From positions 1,198,001-1,262,000 of the forward strand of contig NZ_CP097149.1 in NCBI RefSeq assembly GCF_023370075.1: DNA of 64,000 bases, in the 5' to 3' direction. Position 1 is the stretch's first letter. The number at the start of each line of letters is the position of its first letter. The stretch is from Deinococcus sp. QL22. Its GTDB lineage: Bacteria > Deinococcota > Deinococci > Deinococcales > Deinococcaceae. Shown in pieces: positions 1-12,645 of the stretch. The position numbers and the translations under genes were made by a program. Below the pieces are notes generated by a model, which was not told the DNA's origin, searched no databases, and saw only the letters and a program-made list of their open reading frames with translations.

Positions 1-1
1 T

Positions 2-1534
2 TTTGCAACGATCGAGGCGGCTTCTGCCAGCCTGACCAGCGCCCAGGCGGCCAAGTTGGCAGCTGACTCCAGCGTGGAATATGTCGAGGCCACCGTACCG
101 AGGCGAGCGGCCAACTACGTGGTCGGCGACGGCGATGCTTTGGGCAAACCCGGTGGCGCACTGGGCAATCTAGCCGTGAACTGGCAACCTCAGGGCGAGT
201 TTACTTACGGCGACGTGGCACTCCAAGTCCCTGCCCTGCACGCTGCGGGCCGTACCGGCACAGGAATCGCGGTGTGTGTAGGCGACACGGGCATCGATGC
301 CAATCACCCCGAATTTGCAGGCAAACTGGCCGGTTACAAGAACTTTATGGGCGATGGGCGTGACTCGGCGACCCTCCTCAATGATGTCAATCATCACGGC
401 ACCCACGTTTCGGGCACCATTTTCGCCCAGTACGGTGCAGGCACGGGCGCGCCGAGCCAACCCAGCGACATGGATCCCAATGGTGTGGGTGGCGTGTCTC
501 CGGGCGTGAACCTGTATGTGGCCCGTGTGCTGGGCGACGACGGCACCGGCAGTGATGAAGGCGTGGTCGCGGGCGTGCAGTGGTGCGTAGACCAGCTGAG
601 CAGCCAGAACAAAGGCGGCACCGAAAAGCGCATCGTGGTGAGCCTGTCCCTGGGTTCGAGCGAAGGCAGCAAGACCGAAAAACGGGCCTTCCAGGCTGCG
701 TATGATGCCGGAGCATTGACTGTGGCCGCCGCCGGAAACGACGGCAACAAACTGCCCCACTACCCTTCCGACTACCCCAGCGTCGTGAAAGTCGGGGCCG
801 TGGACAACCTCGGCAACCTCGCCGATTTTTCCAACTACAACGCTCAGCAGGAACTCGTGGCTCCGGGCGTTGCGGTTCTCTCTAGCGTTCCTGTGGGTCA
901 GGGATTGGCCGCCAAAGCAAGCGCAGCAGGCGTGCCTGCCTACCAGAGTGTAGACGCAGTCCAGGGAGGCGCCAAACAGACGGTGATAGGAACGGCCATC
1001 GTGGAGGCAGGCGGCACGGGCAACCAATTCTGCGGAACAGGTGGCACGGCGGTCAACGCGCAACTGGCAGGCAAGATTGCCCTGATTTCGCGTGGCGGCT
1101 GTACCTTTGGCGAAAAAGCCTCCAATGCAGTGGACAACGGCGCTGTTGCCGTCATTCTGTACAACAACGTTGCTGGCCCTCTGAACAGCGTCACTCTGGG
1201 CGCCGATATGAGCATCGCGGTCGTGGGGATTCCCATGGCCGACGGTCTGGCTACCCTGGCCGCTGTGCAGGCCGCCTCTCCCTCGCCCGTTCTGGGCAGC
1301 GTATCGATCTATGCAGCCGATTACGAGTACTACAACGGCACCAGCATGGCGACGCCCCACGTGGCCGGTGCAGCCGCGCTGGTCTGGAGCGCCAAGCCCA
1401 ACCTCAGCAACGCCGAACTCCGCAGCCTCCTGAACGCGACGGCCACCGACCTGGGAGCCAATGGCCGCGACAACTTCTTTGGTTACGGGTTGGTCAACCC
1501 CACCGCCGCCATTGCTGCAGCGGGCAAAAAGTAA
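2..1534 (+). CDS. Secreted S8 subtilisin-like serine protease with PA domain (5' end outside window)
   Basis: The frame is open from base 2, so the gene begins upstream. The first residues look like the end of an I9-type propeptide. The catalytic triad is visible: Asp in VCVGDTGID, His in NHHGTHVSG and Ser in NGTSMATPHVAG (about 77, 114 and 430, counting from the TTG at 56). A region of about 120 residues rich in Gly and Val between the His and Ser blocks, containing CGTGGTAVNAQLAGKIALI, looks like an inserted PA domain. The family is secreted and cleaves proteins extracellularly. The TTG at 56 is unlikely to be the true start because the open frame and propeptide-like sequence continue upstream. 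A strong terminator follows the stop. Confidence 0.95.
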   Translation, partial: FATIEAASASLTSAQAAKLAADSSVEYVEATVPRRAANYVVGDGDALGKPGGALGNLAVNWQPQGEFTYGDVALQVPALHAAGRTGTGIAVCVGDTGIDANHPEFAGKLAGYKNFMGDGRDSATLLNDVNHHGTHVSGTIFAQYGAGTGAPSQPSDMDPNGVGGVSPGVNLYVARVLGDDGTGSDEGVVAGVQWCVDQLSSQNKGGTEKRIVVSLSLGSSEGSKTEKRAFQAAYDAGALTVAAAGNDGNKLPHYPSDYPSVVKVGAVDNLGNLADFSNYNAQQELVAPGVAVLSSVPVGQGLAAKASAAGVPAYQSVDAVQGGAKQTVIGTAIVEAGGTGNQFCGTGGTAVNAQLAGKIALISRGGCTFGEKASNAVDNGAVAVILYNNVAGPLNSVTLGADMSIAVVGIPMADGLATLAAVQAASPSPVLGSVSIYAADYEYYNGTSMATPHVAGAAALVWSAKPNLSNAELRSLLNATATDLGANGRDNFFGYGLVNPTAAIAAAGKK

Positions 1535-1560
1535 GTCAGCAACAAGATTTAGGTTAAACG

Positions 1561-1593
1561 GAGGCGCGGCCCGGTGTGGTCGCGCCTCTTTTT
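1561..1593 (+). terminator. Rho-independent terminator of the subtilase gene
   Basis: Perfect 8-bp stem GAGGCGCG / CGCGCCTC (1561-1568 and 1581-1588) followed by five T, 26 bases after the stop codon. Confidence 0.9.
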
Positions 1594-1693
1594 GGCTCTG
1601 GGCCGCAAGCTAAGGGCTAGGAACACTAGGTGGCTTGATGACACCTGCCTGGCGGCAAGTCGGGCTTATTGGTTGGCGTTGACCTGAGGGGGC

Positions 1694-1890
1694 ACACCAC
1701 GACTCACCGCCACCTCAAGTCGTCACCGCCCGAATCCGTATGAGGCTCCAAGGTGCGTGCAACGCGCGAACCAATTTCACTGTCAAGACGACTGGCGATT
1801 CCACTTCTGATGAGGAATTCTGCTGAGCGCAGCGCCGCTCCCCTACCCGGTGGAGTACTTGCAGAGCTGCGCAGGAGAGGGAGCTGGGGG
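1694..1890 (+). repeat. Dispersed mosaic repeat, copy A
   Basis: Most of the 417-base space between the protease and the P450 is a repeat. It shares a block with copies at 5875-6065 (reverse) and 19720-19930: CACCAC..CCGCC..CCTCAA, then ATCCGTRTGAGGC, then GACTGGCGATTC (1790-1801 here). Its distal part, GCAGAGCTGCGCAG followed by AGAGGG, recurs at 45523-45540. No ORF here looks coding. Confidence 0.8.
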
Positions 1891-1951
1891 TGGGGCAAAC
1901 TGTGGGACAAGCGCCAAAATCCCACTTCAGCAAACCGCAGAAGCAAAAGCC

Positions 1952-3208
1952 CTAGAACACTACCCGCAGCCGCTCCAGCCCTTGCAGCGCAAAATTAGGC
2001 CGGTGGGAAATGGCCTGTTCCGGCACCATATATTCAGGAAAACGGGTCATCAGACGGGTCAGGAAGGTGGTGGATTCCAGCCGCGCCAGCGTTGCGCCGA
2101 GACAGTAATGCGGGCCGCCCGCAAAGGCCAGATGCGTGCGGGCATTGGCCCGGCTCAGGTCTAGCGCATGTGGATCGGCATATACCCGGGGATCGCGGCT
2201 GCCACTGGCGTAACTGAGGCTCAGAAAGATTCCGGCGGGCAACTTGACGTCGCCCAGCGTGAGGGGCGCGGTGGCGAGGCGGCCACTGCCGCGCACCGGC
2301 GACAGGAAGCGCAACAGTTCCTCGGTGGCGTTGGCGGCGCGGCCCCCAGGATCGGCGGCCAACCACGCCCGCTGCTCCGGGTATTCGGCCAGCGCGTGAA
2401 AGCTTCCGGCGATCAGGTTGCTGGTGGTTTCGTGGCCTGCCACCAGCAGCAGCACGGCGTTTGCCAGCAGTTCGGCGCTGCTCAGGCGGCCCCCACCTCC
2501 CTCGGCTTCGGCGGCGGCCAGCGCACTCAGCAGGCCCGGTTGCGGCTCGGCCCGCAAGTCGTCGGCCAGCGTCCGGAAATACTCGCGCATCTGTTGGGCA
2601 TCGGCTTCTATCTGCGCCCAGCGTTCGGGGGGCAAGTTCACGCCGCCCAGCAAGTCGGCCACACTTTCAGACCAGACCCGGAAGCGTTCGGCGTCGGTTC
2701 CGGTGAGGCCCAGCATCCTCACGATGACGGTGACGGGCAAGGGGTAGGCGACGGCCTGCACGATATCTACACCACTTTTGTCTACCCCATCCGAATTCCG
2801 GCTGGCAGCGGCAGCTTCGGTCAACAGATCGTCGGTCAGGGAGGCAATAAAGTCCCGGCTTTCTTCCAGCACACGCGGTGTAAAAGCCCGCTGGGCCAGC
2901 GAACGCAGGCGCGTATGGCTGCCGCCGTCATGGAACAGCATCATGGGACTCATGACCGCGTAACTGGCGGTATGGCTAAAGCCCTCGCCGCCCTCGAATT
3001 TGGTGGTACGGACATCGGGATGGCGCAGCGCCGCCGTAATCTCGGCGTGTCCGGTCAGCACGGCCAGCCCGTGTGTGGGCGACAGCAGCACCGGATTCAC
3101 GGCCCGCATTTTCTCTAAAAACAGGGGGTCTTGCAGGTGTGCGCCCTGCCAGTACGCGCCGATCAGTTCCTCTGCACCGTTCTCTGCACCGTCAGGAGTT
3201 GCAGTCAT
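1952..3208 (-). CDS. Cytochrome P450
   Basis: A 418-residue soluble bacterial P450, a heme monooxygenase needing ferredoxin/reductase partners not seen nearby. Motifs: I-helix VAGHETTS (about 256-263), K-helix ExxR in EELLRF (E297-R300) and the heme loop FAGGPHYCLG with Cys369 as thiolate ligand. There is no signal peptide. The length and PERF-less C-terminus are typical of CYP107-like class I enzymes. The substrate cannot be told. It is divergent from ubiX, and a TAGCCT box lies exactly 6 bases before its ATG, suggesting a leaderless mRNA. It differs clearly from the second P450 in the carotenoid cluster at 15.2 kb. Confidence 0.95.
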   Translation of the reverse strand: MTATPDGAENGAEELIGAYWQGAHLQDPLFLEKMRAVNPVLLSPTHGLAVLTGHAEITAALRHPDVRTTKFEGGEGFSHTASYAVMSPMMLFHDGGSHTRLRSLAQRAFTPRVLEESRDFIASLTDDLLTEAAAASRNSDGVDKSGVDIVQAVAYPLPVTVIVRMLGLTGTDAERFRVWSESVADLLGGVNLPPERWAQIEADAQQMREYFRTLADDLRAEPQPGLLSALAAAEAEGGGGRLSSAELLANAVLLLVAGHETTSNLIAGSFHALAEYPEQRAWLAADPGGRAANATEELLRFLSPVRGSGRLATAPLTLGDVKLPAGIFLSLSYASGSRDPRVYADPHALDLSRANARTHLAFAGGPHYCLGATLARLESTTFLTRLMTRFPEYMVPEQAISHRPNFALQGLERLRVVF

Positions 3209-3249
3209 GCCTACAGGCTACCCCCGCGCCCGCCTGCTAGCCTGACCGC
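3209..3249. promoter_or_regulatory. Back-to-back leaderless-type promoters for the P450 and ubiX
   Basis: TAGCCT occurs on both strands (3220 to 3215 minus, 3238-3243 plus), each separated from its ATG by exactly 6 bases. No Shine-Dalgarno could fit. The symmetry supports true -10 elements. Confidence 0.7.
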
Positions 3250-3804
3250 ATGCGCTTGGTGGTAGGAGTCAGTGGTGGCAGCGGCATTCCGTATGCGGTG
3301 GGCGTGTTGCGTGCCCTGAACGAACTGGGCGTCGAAACGCATCTGGTGGTGTCCAGCGGCGCAAAACGGGTCATGAGTGCGGAAGGCGGGCCACAACTGC
3401 CTGACCTGACCGCGCTGGCGACCCATGTGCATGAAGACCGCGATCTGGCGGCCAGCGTCGCCAGCGGCAGTTACCGCACCGATGGAATGCTGATCGTGCC
3501 GTGCAGCGCGGGAACGCTGGCCAAAGTCGCCCACGGATTTGCCGACAATCTGGTGTCACGGGCCGCCCACGTGACCCTCAAGGAACGCCGCCCGCTGGTG
3601 CTGGTGGTGCGCGAAGACCCGTTGCCGCGCCCCATGCTGCAAAATTTGCTGGCCGTCCACGACGCCGGAGCCACCGTGATGACCGCCAGCCCCGGCTTCT
3701 ATCACGCGCCGGGAAGTGTAGAGGAGTTGCTGCACTTTGTAACGGCCCGCGTGCTGGATCAGTTCCGGCTGGATGTGCCGGGGTTCAAGCGGTGGAAAGA
3801 GTGA
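3250..3804 (+). CDS. ubiX: UbiX-family flavin prenyltransferase
   Basis: 184 residues, normal for UbiX. Members join dimethylallyl phosphate to reduced FMN, making the prenyl-FMN cofactor of UbiD decarboxylases. The N-terminal FMN-binding loop GVSGGSGIPYA (6-16) and the later VPCSAGTLAK and PLPRPMLQN segments are family signatures. The ATG has a TAGCCT box 6 bases upstream. The stop overlaps the ispD start (GTGA), so the two are probably co-translated. No ubiD is in the window; prenyl-FMN would serve a UbiD encoded elsewhere, for example in quinone synthesis. Confidence 0.93.
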   Translation: MRLVVGVSGGSGIPYAVGVLRALNELGVETHLVVSSGAKRVMSAEGGPQLPDLTALATHVHEDRDLAASVASGSYRTDGMLIVPCSAGTLAKVAHGFADNLVSRAAHVTLKERRPLVLVVREDPLPRPMLQNLLAVHDAGATVMTASPGFYHAPGSVEELLHFVTARVLDQFRLDVPGFKRWKE

Positions 3805-4478
3805 CCGAACAGGAACACAGACCCAAAATAGCCGCCCTGATTCCGGCGGCGGGGTCGGGCACACGGCTGGGGCGGGGGCCGAAGGCGTTTGTAGAAGTCG
3901 GCGGCATCAGTTTGCTGGCCCGCAGTGTGGCTTGCTTACACCCGTATGTGGATGAAGTCTTGGTGGCACTGCCCACCGGAATGTCGCTTCCAGACGGCAT
4001 ACAGGCGCGGGCCATCGTGGGCGGCGACACCCGCCAAGCCAGCGTATTGGCCCTCCTGCAAGCCACCGACGCCGATGTGGTGTTGATCCACGACGCCGCC
4101 CGCCCCTTCTTGCCCGCCCGCGTAATTCATGGGGTAGCCGCCGCTGCGTGGGACGTGGGAGCCTCCACCGCTGCCCTGCCCGTGGCCGATACATTGGTGC
4201 AGGCCAAAGAAGGGAACGACTGGGGAACCCTCATTCCCCGCGAGGGTCTCTGGGCCGTGCAAACGCCACAGGGCTTCCGCCGCGCAGCGCTGCTGGCCGC
4301 CCACGAATCTGCGCAACAAGAGGGCCACGCCGCCACCGACGACGCCGGACTGATTGCCCGCTTGGGACAACGTGTGGCCCTGATTCCCGGTGACGCCCGC
4401 CTGTTTAAGGTGACAACGCCGGGGGATCTGGCGCTGGCAGAAGCAGTGGCGGCGGTGTGGGACGGGAAAAGGCTGTAG
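3801..4478 (+). CDS. ispD: 2-C-methyl-D-erythritol 4-phosphate cytidylyltransferase
   Basis: Third step of the MEP isoprenoid pathway: CTP plus MEP gives CDP-ME. The nucleotide-binding segment AALIPAAGSGTRLG (11-24) is at the N-terminus, followed by IHDAARPF and VQTPQGF, all diagnostic. The GTG at 3801 overlaps the ubiX stop by four bases and gives 225 residues, the normal IspD length. The frame is open further upstream inside ubiX, but a longer protein would add a non-homologous tail. A GTG at 3792 is an alternative. Isoprenoid supply fits the carotenoid genes further along, though they are not adjacent. Confidence 0.93.
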   Translation: MTEQEHRPKIAALIPAAGSGTRLGRGPKAFVEVGGISLLARSVACLHPYVDEVLVALPTGMSLPDGIQARAIVGGDTRQASVLALLQATDADVVLIHDAARPFLPARVIHGVAAAAWDVGASTAALPVADTLVQAKEGNDWGTLIPREGLWAVQTPQGFRRAALLAAHESAQQEGHAATDDAGLIARLGQRVALIPGDARLFKVTTPGDLALAEAVAAVWDGKRL

Positions 4479-4534
4479 GAAGCGGGGGTAGGTTTGGTGG
4501 AGAAAACCGACCAGCATTGCCTGCATCCCCCAAC

Positions 4535-5692
4535 CTACTTCCCTTGCTGTGCCAGCCGCAAAAAGTAGGCGCTGCTCTTGTCGTTCGGGTCAAGCTGCAC
4601 GGCCTGTGCATAGGCCTCTGCCGCGCCGACAAAGTTGCGGGCTTCGTAGCGGGTGCGGCCCAGCCAGGCCCACGCTTTGGCGTACCTGGGACTGAGGGTG
4701 GTGGCCCCCAGAAATCCCGCCTCAGCCGCCGTTTTATCGCCTGCGGTGTAGCGGGCATAGGCCGCGCGGAAAGCCTGCACTGCTTTCAGGCCCACACTCA
4801 CGCCTTCCTGCGCCACCGAGAGGTTGTAACGGTCCGCGGCGGTGGCATTGGGCAGAGCCGCCGCGCCCGTGTAGGCCGCCAACGCCGCCTGCGCGTCTCC
4901 GAGTTCCAGGGCCAGTTTGCCCGACTCGCGCCAGGCTTCGGCAAAGTTGGGGGCGGCGGCGGCGGCCTGCTGAAATCCGGCCAAGGCTTGGGCTTTACGG
5001 CCCGCGTCCAGTTCCCCGTAAGCGCGGCTAAAAGCACGTGTGGCCGCGGGGCCATATCGTCCGGCACTCTGCGCCAGCGCCCGGAAATAGTTCAGGGTTT
5101 TATCGGCGGGCTGAAGTACCAACGCCCGGTCATAGAGGGTCTGGGCCTGGGCATAATTCCCCGCTTCCAGCGCCGTGCGTGCGGCCCAGGTGGTGCAGGG
5201 CACGCTGGCCGGGTCTAGCTTCAGGCAGTTGGCAAAAAAGGCCGCCGCCTGACTGGGCTGATTGCGCGTGTAGGCCGAGTATCCGAGGTTGTACTGCACG
5301 GTGGCAGCACTGGCCGTCTCTGCCGCTCCGGCCCCGTTCGGCGCGGCCCGGAAGTACGCTTCCCAGCCCAGTTCGGCCTGACGCCAGAAGCCCACTTCGG
5401 TATAGATTTGGGCACGCAGACGCAAATAGTCCGGGTTGTTTGGCGCGGCGGCCACTGCGCGTTCGGCGGCAGCGGCGGCCCGTTTCCAGAGGTCTTGGTC
5501 GATGCTGGCGCTGCCCCTGGGATAAGTGGCGCGTGCTTTGGCTACCAGATCGCTGGCTTCTGCCGCAGCCTGGGCCGCCGTTTGAGTCGGTTGGGAAGTG
5601 CTGGATTGGGTTGCAGTGGGCGTGGCGGTTTGGGCCTGTGCGCCGCCGAGCAGCAGGGCAGTCAGAATCAGTGTGGTTCGGGTAGGGGTCAT
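4535..5692 (-). CDS. Secreted tetratricopeptide-repeat protein
   Basis: About 385 residues. It starts with a signal peptide (Met-Thr-Pro-Thr-Arg then a hydrophobic stretch ending in GGAQAQ), then an Ala/Thr/Gln-rich linker and a series of TPR-like helical pairs, for example YLRLRAQIYTEVGFWRQAE and AWAWLGRTRYEARNF. TPR arrays bind proteins; no enzymatic motif is present. The ATG at 5692 was chosen because AGGAG lies 7 bases upstream and the signal peptide begins there; the frame stays open upstream in low-quality sequence. It is convergent with ispD. The partner is unknown. Confidence 0.85.
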   Translation of the reverse strand: MTPTRTTLILTALLLGGAQAQTATPTATQSSTSQPTQTAAQAAAEASDLVAKARATYPRGSASIDQDLWKRAAAAAERAVAAAPNNPDYLRLRAQIYTEVGFWRQAELGWEAYFRAAPNGAGAAETASAATVQYNLGYSAYTRNQPSQAAAFFANCLKLDPASVPCTTWAARTALEAGNYAQAQTLYDRALVLQPADKTLNYFRALAQSAGRYGPAATRAFSRAYGELDAGRKAQALAGFQQAAAAAPNFAEAWRESGKLALELGDAQAALAAYTGAAALPNATAADRYNLSVAQEGVSVGLKAVQAFRAAYARYTAGDKTAAEAGFLGATTLSPRYAKAWAWLGRTRYEARNFVGAAEAYAQAVQLDPNDKSSAYFLRLAQQGK

Positions 5693-5874
5693 GGGTTCTC
5701 CTGCGTAACGTTGAGGGGATGAGGATGAAAGTCGGGTCAGCACTGTTTTAGTCAGCATAGGCAGCGCAGATGAGGCCGCCCATGCTTCAGCTTCAGGCGG
5801 CCTTGGGGTTGTGGTGGAATTGCGGTCAGGATTGCCGGGCCTTGGGGGTGTTGGTCTTCTCCCACGTTGGACTC

Positions 5875-6065
5875 CCCCAGGCCCCGCCCCCAACGGGGTC
5901 AGGAGAGTTTGTCGCTGCGCTCGGCAGGATTGATCTTGTTGCGCCCAGACTCGGCTGGCTCGTTCATCTGAAGCAGAATCGCCAGTCGTCTTTGAGATGG
6001 AATTGGCCCGCGCATTGCACGCACGACGGCCTCACACGTAGAGGGGCGGGGACGATGTGAGGGGG
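5875..6065 (-). repeat. Dispersed mosaic repeat, copy B (reverse orientation)
   Basis: The space 5693-6133 upstream of the TPR gene holds no credible gene. Read on the minus strand it contains TACGTGTGAGGCCGTCGT, GGGCCAATTCCATCT and GACTGGCGATTC (5987 to 5976), then AACAAGATCAATCCT, all closely matching copy C at 19.8 kb. A CCTTAAACCCTCAGACC tract (6088-6104) flanks it. Confidence 0.85.
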
Positions 6066-6133
6066 CGGTTGTTGCCCTTCTGCCCTTCCTTAAACCCTCA
6101 GACCTGCCCCCTAAACTGTTAGACATTGCCCTG

Positions 6134-7336
6134 TCAAAGGCCGTCCAGCAGCCCCAAAAACGCCCGCAAGATTTCTGGGTCAAAATGCGTACCCACGCCC
6201 TCTTCCAACATGGCTCTGGCCTGAAGCAACGAGAAGGCGGGGCGGTAAGGACGGTCATGCGTCAGGGCATCGTACACGTCTACTACGGCAAAGATTCGGG
6301 CCAGCAGTGGAATTTGAGTGCCGCACAGCCGGTCTGGGTAGCCGCTGCCGTCCCAGCGTTCGTGGTGAGAGCGCACGATCGCCAGCGCCCCGGCGGGCAG
6401 GGTGGGCAGGCGGCGGGCCAGCGCCTCACCCATGACGGTGTGGGTACAAATCAGGGCACGTTCTTCGGGCGACAGGGGGCCGGGTTTTAGCAGCACGCCG
6501 TCTGGCACGCTCAGTTTGCCCAGGTCGTGCAGATACGCGCCCTGGCGCAGGGCATCCTGATTGGCGGCGCTCAGGTTCAGGGCCGCGCCGAGGCGTTCGG
6601 CCAACGCCACCGTGCGTTCGGTGTGGCCCTGCGTCTCGAAGTCGCGGGCTTCCAGCGCCATTCCCAGCGCCAGCATCGCGCCTTCGCGGGACTCGGCGGC
6701 GCGGCGTTCCTCGTGGGCACGTTCCAGCGCCAGCGTTCCAGCATTGGCAAAAGCGGCCAACAGTGCACGGTCCTGGGGGGTAAAACCCGGCGAGATGCGG
6801 CCCAAGGTCAGCACGCCCAACACTTGCCGGTCTTGGGTCAGCAGCGGCGCAAACATCACGTCCTGATCGGGGGCATTGCCCACCCGCACGGCGTAGGAAG
6901 GCAAGTCTGATGCGGGAATGTGGAGCACGGCGCGGCCCAAGTACCTGGCCCGCTCGCCAGCCGCGACCGCAGCCGTTTCCGTCGCCAGGCGCTCGGCCTG
7001 CTCTATGGCCTGCCAGGACAGTCCCGCGCCGCGCCGCAGCACCCAGCCCAGCGCTGTTGCTCCCGGATCGGTGAATTGTTCTCTGGACACGGTGGTAATG
7101 GTCAGGGTATCGGCCTGGGGGTCGAAGCGCAGGAAATAGGCGTAGCGGGCAGCCATCAGTTCCACCACGCCCAGCGTCAACGCTTCCTCTACCTGCGGCG
7201 GCGTGCGGGCCACCAACAGGGCCGCGTTCAGCTCCAGCAACGCACTCAGGGCCGCGTGTTCAGCAGCGGCAGACGGCGGCACCTCGTAGGCATCCGCATT
7301 CACTGGGGTTCTTCCTGAAGAGAAATTGGACGTCAT
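6134..7336 (-). CDS. GAF and HD-GYP domain protein, probable cyclic-di-GMP phosphodiesterase
   Basis: About 400 residues. The N-terminal two thirds is GAF-like (about 25-205, including QDVMFAPLL and QVLGVLTLG). The C-terminal HD-GYP domain has HDLGK (about 270-274) and HHERWDGSGYP (about 324-334), with the GYP and metal-binding residues intact, so activity against cyclic-di-GMP is expected. The ATG at 7336 has AGAGG 9 bases upstream; a GTG at 7363 would add nine residues. No diguanylate cyclase is in the window. The GAF ligand is unknown. Confidence 0.9.
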   Translation of the reverse strand: MTSNFSSGRTPVNADAYEVPPSAAAEHAALSALLELNAALLVARTPPQVEEALTLGVVELMAARYAYFLRFDPQADTLTITTVSREQFTDPGATALGWVLRRGAGLSWQAIEQAERLATETAAVAAGERARYLGRAVLHIPASDLPSYAVRVGNAPDQDVMFAPLLTQDRQVLGVLTLGRISPGFTPQDRALLAAFANAGTLALERAHEERRAAESREGAMLALGMALEARDFETQGHTERTVALAERLGAALNLSAANQDALRQGAYLHDLGKLSVPDGVLLKPGPLSPEERALICTHTVMGEALARRLPTLPAGALAIVRSHHERWDGSGYPDRLCGTQIPLLARIFAVVDVYDALTHDRPYRPAFSLLQARAMLEEGVGTHFDPEILRAFLGLLDGL

Positions 7337-7545
7337 TGGGAGTGACCTCTGCCTTGAATCCACTCACAGAACTCTTTTGGCTCCACCTGCCCACACGTAA
7401 AACCAGGCAGAACAAGCCGCTGCATAAGCCTGAGCTTGGCAGAAATGCTACAGATTGAATGCGAGAAATTTGGTGTACAGCACGGTTTACCCCCCATTGA
7501 TGAGCAGTTGTCCGGACATGGTGGCCAAACCATTAACCTATCAAA

Positions 7546-9069
<1,524 letters not shown>

Positions 9070-9145
9070 ATCCCTACAGGCTAAAGGAGTGGGGGCGGGA
9101 CAAATGCGGGGTGGGGCGGGCCTGCTCTATCTCCACTTATTCCGC

Positions 9146-9349
9146 TTACTTCTTCTGCGCTTCCTTCGCCTTCTGCCAGCCATACGCCCGCACGGCGTCT
9201 ACCGCGAACCACACGGCCAGAATCAGGCCAATCGCGCCCGTGACCCAGCTTTCAGCACGCAGGGCAAAGAAGGCTGCTATCGCGCAAGCGAGCGCCAGCA
9301 GCACACTGAACAGCAACACAAGGTGGGGCGGCACGCGGCGTCCGAACAT
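9146..9349 (-). CDS. Small two-helix membrane protein
   Basis: About 67 residues from ATG 9349 (a TTG at 9370 would add seven). It has two hydrophobic segments, LVLLFSVLLALACAIAAFF and WVTGAIGLILAVWFAVDAV, and a Lys-rich tail (QKAKEAQKK). No functional domain is recognised. It stands alone between the CobA-HemD fusion and crtO on the opposite strand. Confidence 0.65.
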   Translation of the reverse strand: MFGRRVPPHLVLLFSVLLALACAIAAFFALRAESWVTGAIGLILAVWFAVDAVRAYGWQKAKEAQKK

Positions 9350-9468
9350 GGGGACAGCGTACCGCGCCAACTGTCACGGTGCTCTGTCTGGCTAGGGCAG
9401 CAGCCCTCTGGTGGCTGAGAGATTCCTGACCGTTCGGCCCCGCCCGCCGTGCCAAACTGACGCGAAAG

Positions 9469-11027
<1,559 letters not shown>

Positions 11028-11031
<4 letters not shown>

Positions 11032-11972
11032 CCCCGCTGCTTCGGCGCGGACTGCTTGCTTTTGCCGCACTGGGCGTGGCTTTTGCCGGGGCGCTGGCAG
11101 TCATGGCCGGATACGTGGGCGGCTGGGCGGGCATTGCACTGGGCGTGCCACTGGCGGGCGTGCTGGCATTGGCAGGCGATCAGTTGGGGCCAACGTTTGG
11201 GCCGACATTGCGAACCCGTGCCGCTGAACTGGCCGCTCAAACTCGCCCGTGGATGGCCTTCCTCGCCCTCTACGTGCTGCTGAAAGTGCCGGTTCCACTG
11301 TGGCCCGAAGGCTTTTCTTTGTTGGGCCTGCTGAGTACCGGGGCGCTGTTTATTTCGGCGTTGCTGTACGTGCAGGAGAAGGAAAACGCGGCCAAAGCAG
11401 TGGCAATGGCAGCGCTGGCCTTCGCGGTGGGCCTCGGCGTGGAGGTGCTGGGCAGCCGCACCGGGGTTCCGTTCGGGGTGTATTCCTACGCCACTGCGCC
11501 TGCGCCCACGCTGCTGACGGTGCCGCTGATCGTGCCGCTGGGCTGGTTCGCTTTTACGCTGGCGGGAACGTTGCTGGCTGGAGGCCGTCCCTGGCTGGCG
11601 GGGGTGCTGCTGGCCCTCTGGGACGTGGGACTTGAGCCGCTGATGACCGCGCAGCGTTACTGGCTCTGGAACGATCCCGCGCCCGTGTGGGCCGGAGCGC
11701 CCATTCAGAATTTCATCGGCTGGTGGGCAGTGGGTACGGGGATCGCCTGGGGATTTACGCGCATCGCCCCTGCACTGTTCCGCCGGCAGGAACACAAATC
11801 CACGTTTGGCCTCGCCTACCCCATCGAAACCTTCTTTTTGCCGGGTGGCCTGGTGCTGGTGGGCAGGTATCTGGAGGCCGGCGTGACGTTGCTGGCGATG
11901 CTGCTGGGGTTGGGTTTGGCCCGTTTACTGCGGCAAGAGGGCAGGCAGGCGGCGGGCGGGCAGCGTGCCTGA
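11028..11972 (+). CDS. cruF: Carotenoid 1',2'-hydratase, CruF family
   Basis: 314 residues and at least seven hydrophobic segments. CruF family features include the [16 protein letters not shown] helix and [10 protein letters not shown], with WFAFTLAG and WDVGLEPLM in the membrane core. CruF adds water across the 1',2' double bond of the acyclic carotenoid end. The ATG at 11028 overlaps the crtO stop and gives the normal length; the frame is open upstream inside crtO but not coding. It overlaps the acyltransferase start by 8 bases. Confidence 0.88.
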
Positions 11973-12645
11973 GCGGGAAACCCATGCTTGGGCGACGTGG
12001 ATGGTCAGGCACAGTATTAGGCGCAGCGTGCAGGGCCAGTTGGCGGGGGTGTGGGTGCGCGGCACTCTTCCTGCTTTTGGCCCCACAGGCGGTGCGGTGC
12101 TGGCTCCCAACCATCATTCTTGGTGGGACGGGTATGTCGTGCTTGAAGTGGCGGCGTGGGCTGGGGCAGACTTCCGGGTACTCATGACAGCGCATCAATT
12201 GGGCCGGTTTCCTTTTCTGCGGCGGGCGGGGGCGTTGGCCGCCGGGCAAGTGCGGGAGGCCGCCCGCTTTGCCCGCGCCGGAAGCTGGATGGTGGTGTTC
12301 CCCGAAGGCGCGGTTCGGCCCGCTGGCCCGCTGCAAGACGTCCGGGCAGGCGCGGCGTGGGTGGCCCGCACCGCCCGCGTGCCGCTGGTTCCAGTGGCCC
12401 TGCGCGTGCTGATGCGCGGCGGCCAGCAGCCCGAAGCCTACCTGCGCTTCGGCTCGCCTGTTTCCGAAGCGTTGTTGCCCCAAGCGATGATGCGGGAATT
12501 GGCCCTGCTGGACGCCGAACTGGCCGACGCTGACCCCGAACAACCCTTGGCCGGATACCTGCGCGTGTGTGGGCGGCGCGTGACCCCGGACGATCCGGTG
12601 AGCCTGCCTGCGCGGATGCTGACGCTGATCACAGGTGACCGATGA
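11965..12645 (+). CDS. PlsC-like acyltransferase in the carotenoid cluster
   Basis: 226 residues with the acyltransferase signature NHHSWWDG (NHX4D type) and a VFPEGAVRP block (FPEG), as in 1-acylglycerol-3-phosphate acyltransferases. The likely GTG start lies inside cruF. The stop overlaps the next ATG (ATGA). Wedged between a hydratase and a glycosyltransferase, it more plausibly acylates a carotenoid glycoside than a housekeeping phospholipid; that is inference from position only. A lysophospholipid acyltransferase remains possible. Confidence 0.82.
   Translation: MPERETHAWATWMVRHSIRRSVQGQLAGVWVRGTLPAFGPTGGAVLAPNHHSWWDGYVVLEVAAWAGADFRVLMTAHQLGRFPFLRRAGALAAGQVREAARFARAGSWMVVFPEGAVRPAGPLQDVRAGAAWVARTARVPLVPVALRVLMRGGQQPEAYLRFGSPVSEALLPQAMMRELALLDAELADADPEQPLAGYLRVCGRRVTPDDPVSLPARMLTLITGDR

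Noticed and set aside
170..1360. 396-codon minus-strand frame
   Set aside because: Shadow of the subtilase.
3501..3800. In-frame extension of ispD inside ubiX
   Set aside because: Would add about 100 residues not in IspD; the GTG at 3801 with GTGA overlap fits better.
9400..9435. GGCTGAGAG followed by CTGACC before crtO, TPP-riboswitch-like
   Set aside because: The second conserved TPP block (CTGATC...GGATAATGCC) is missing and crtO is not a thiamine gene.
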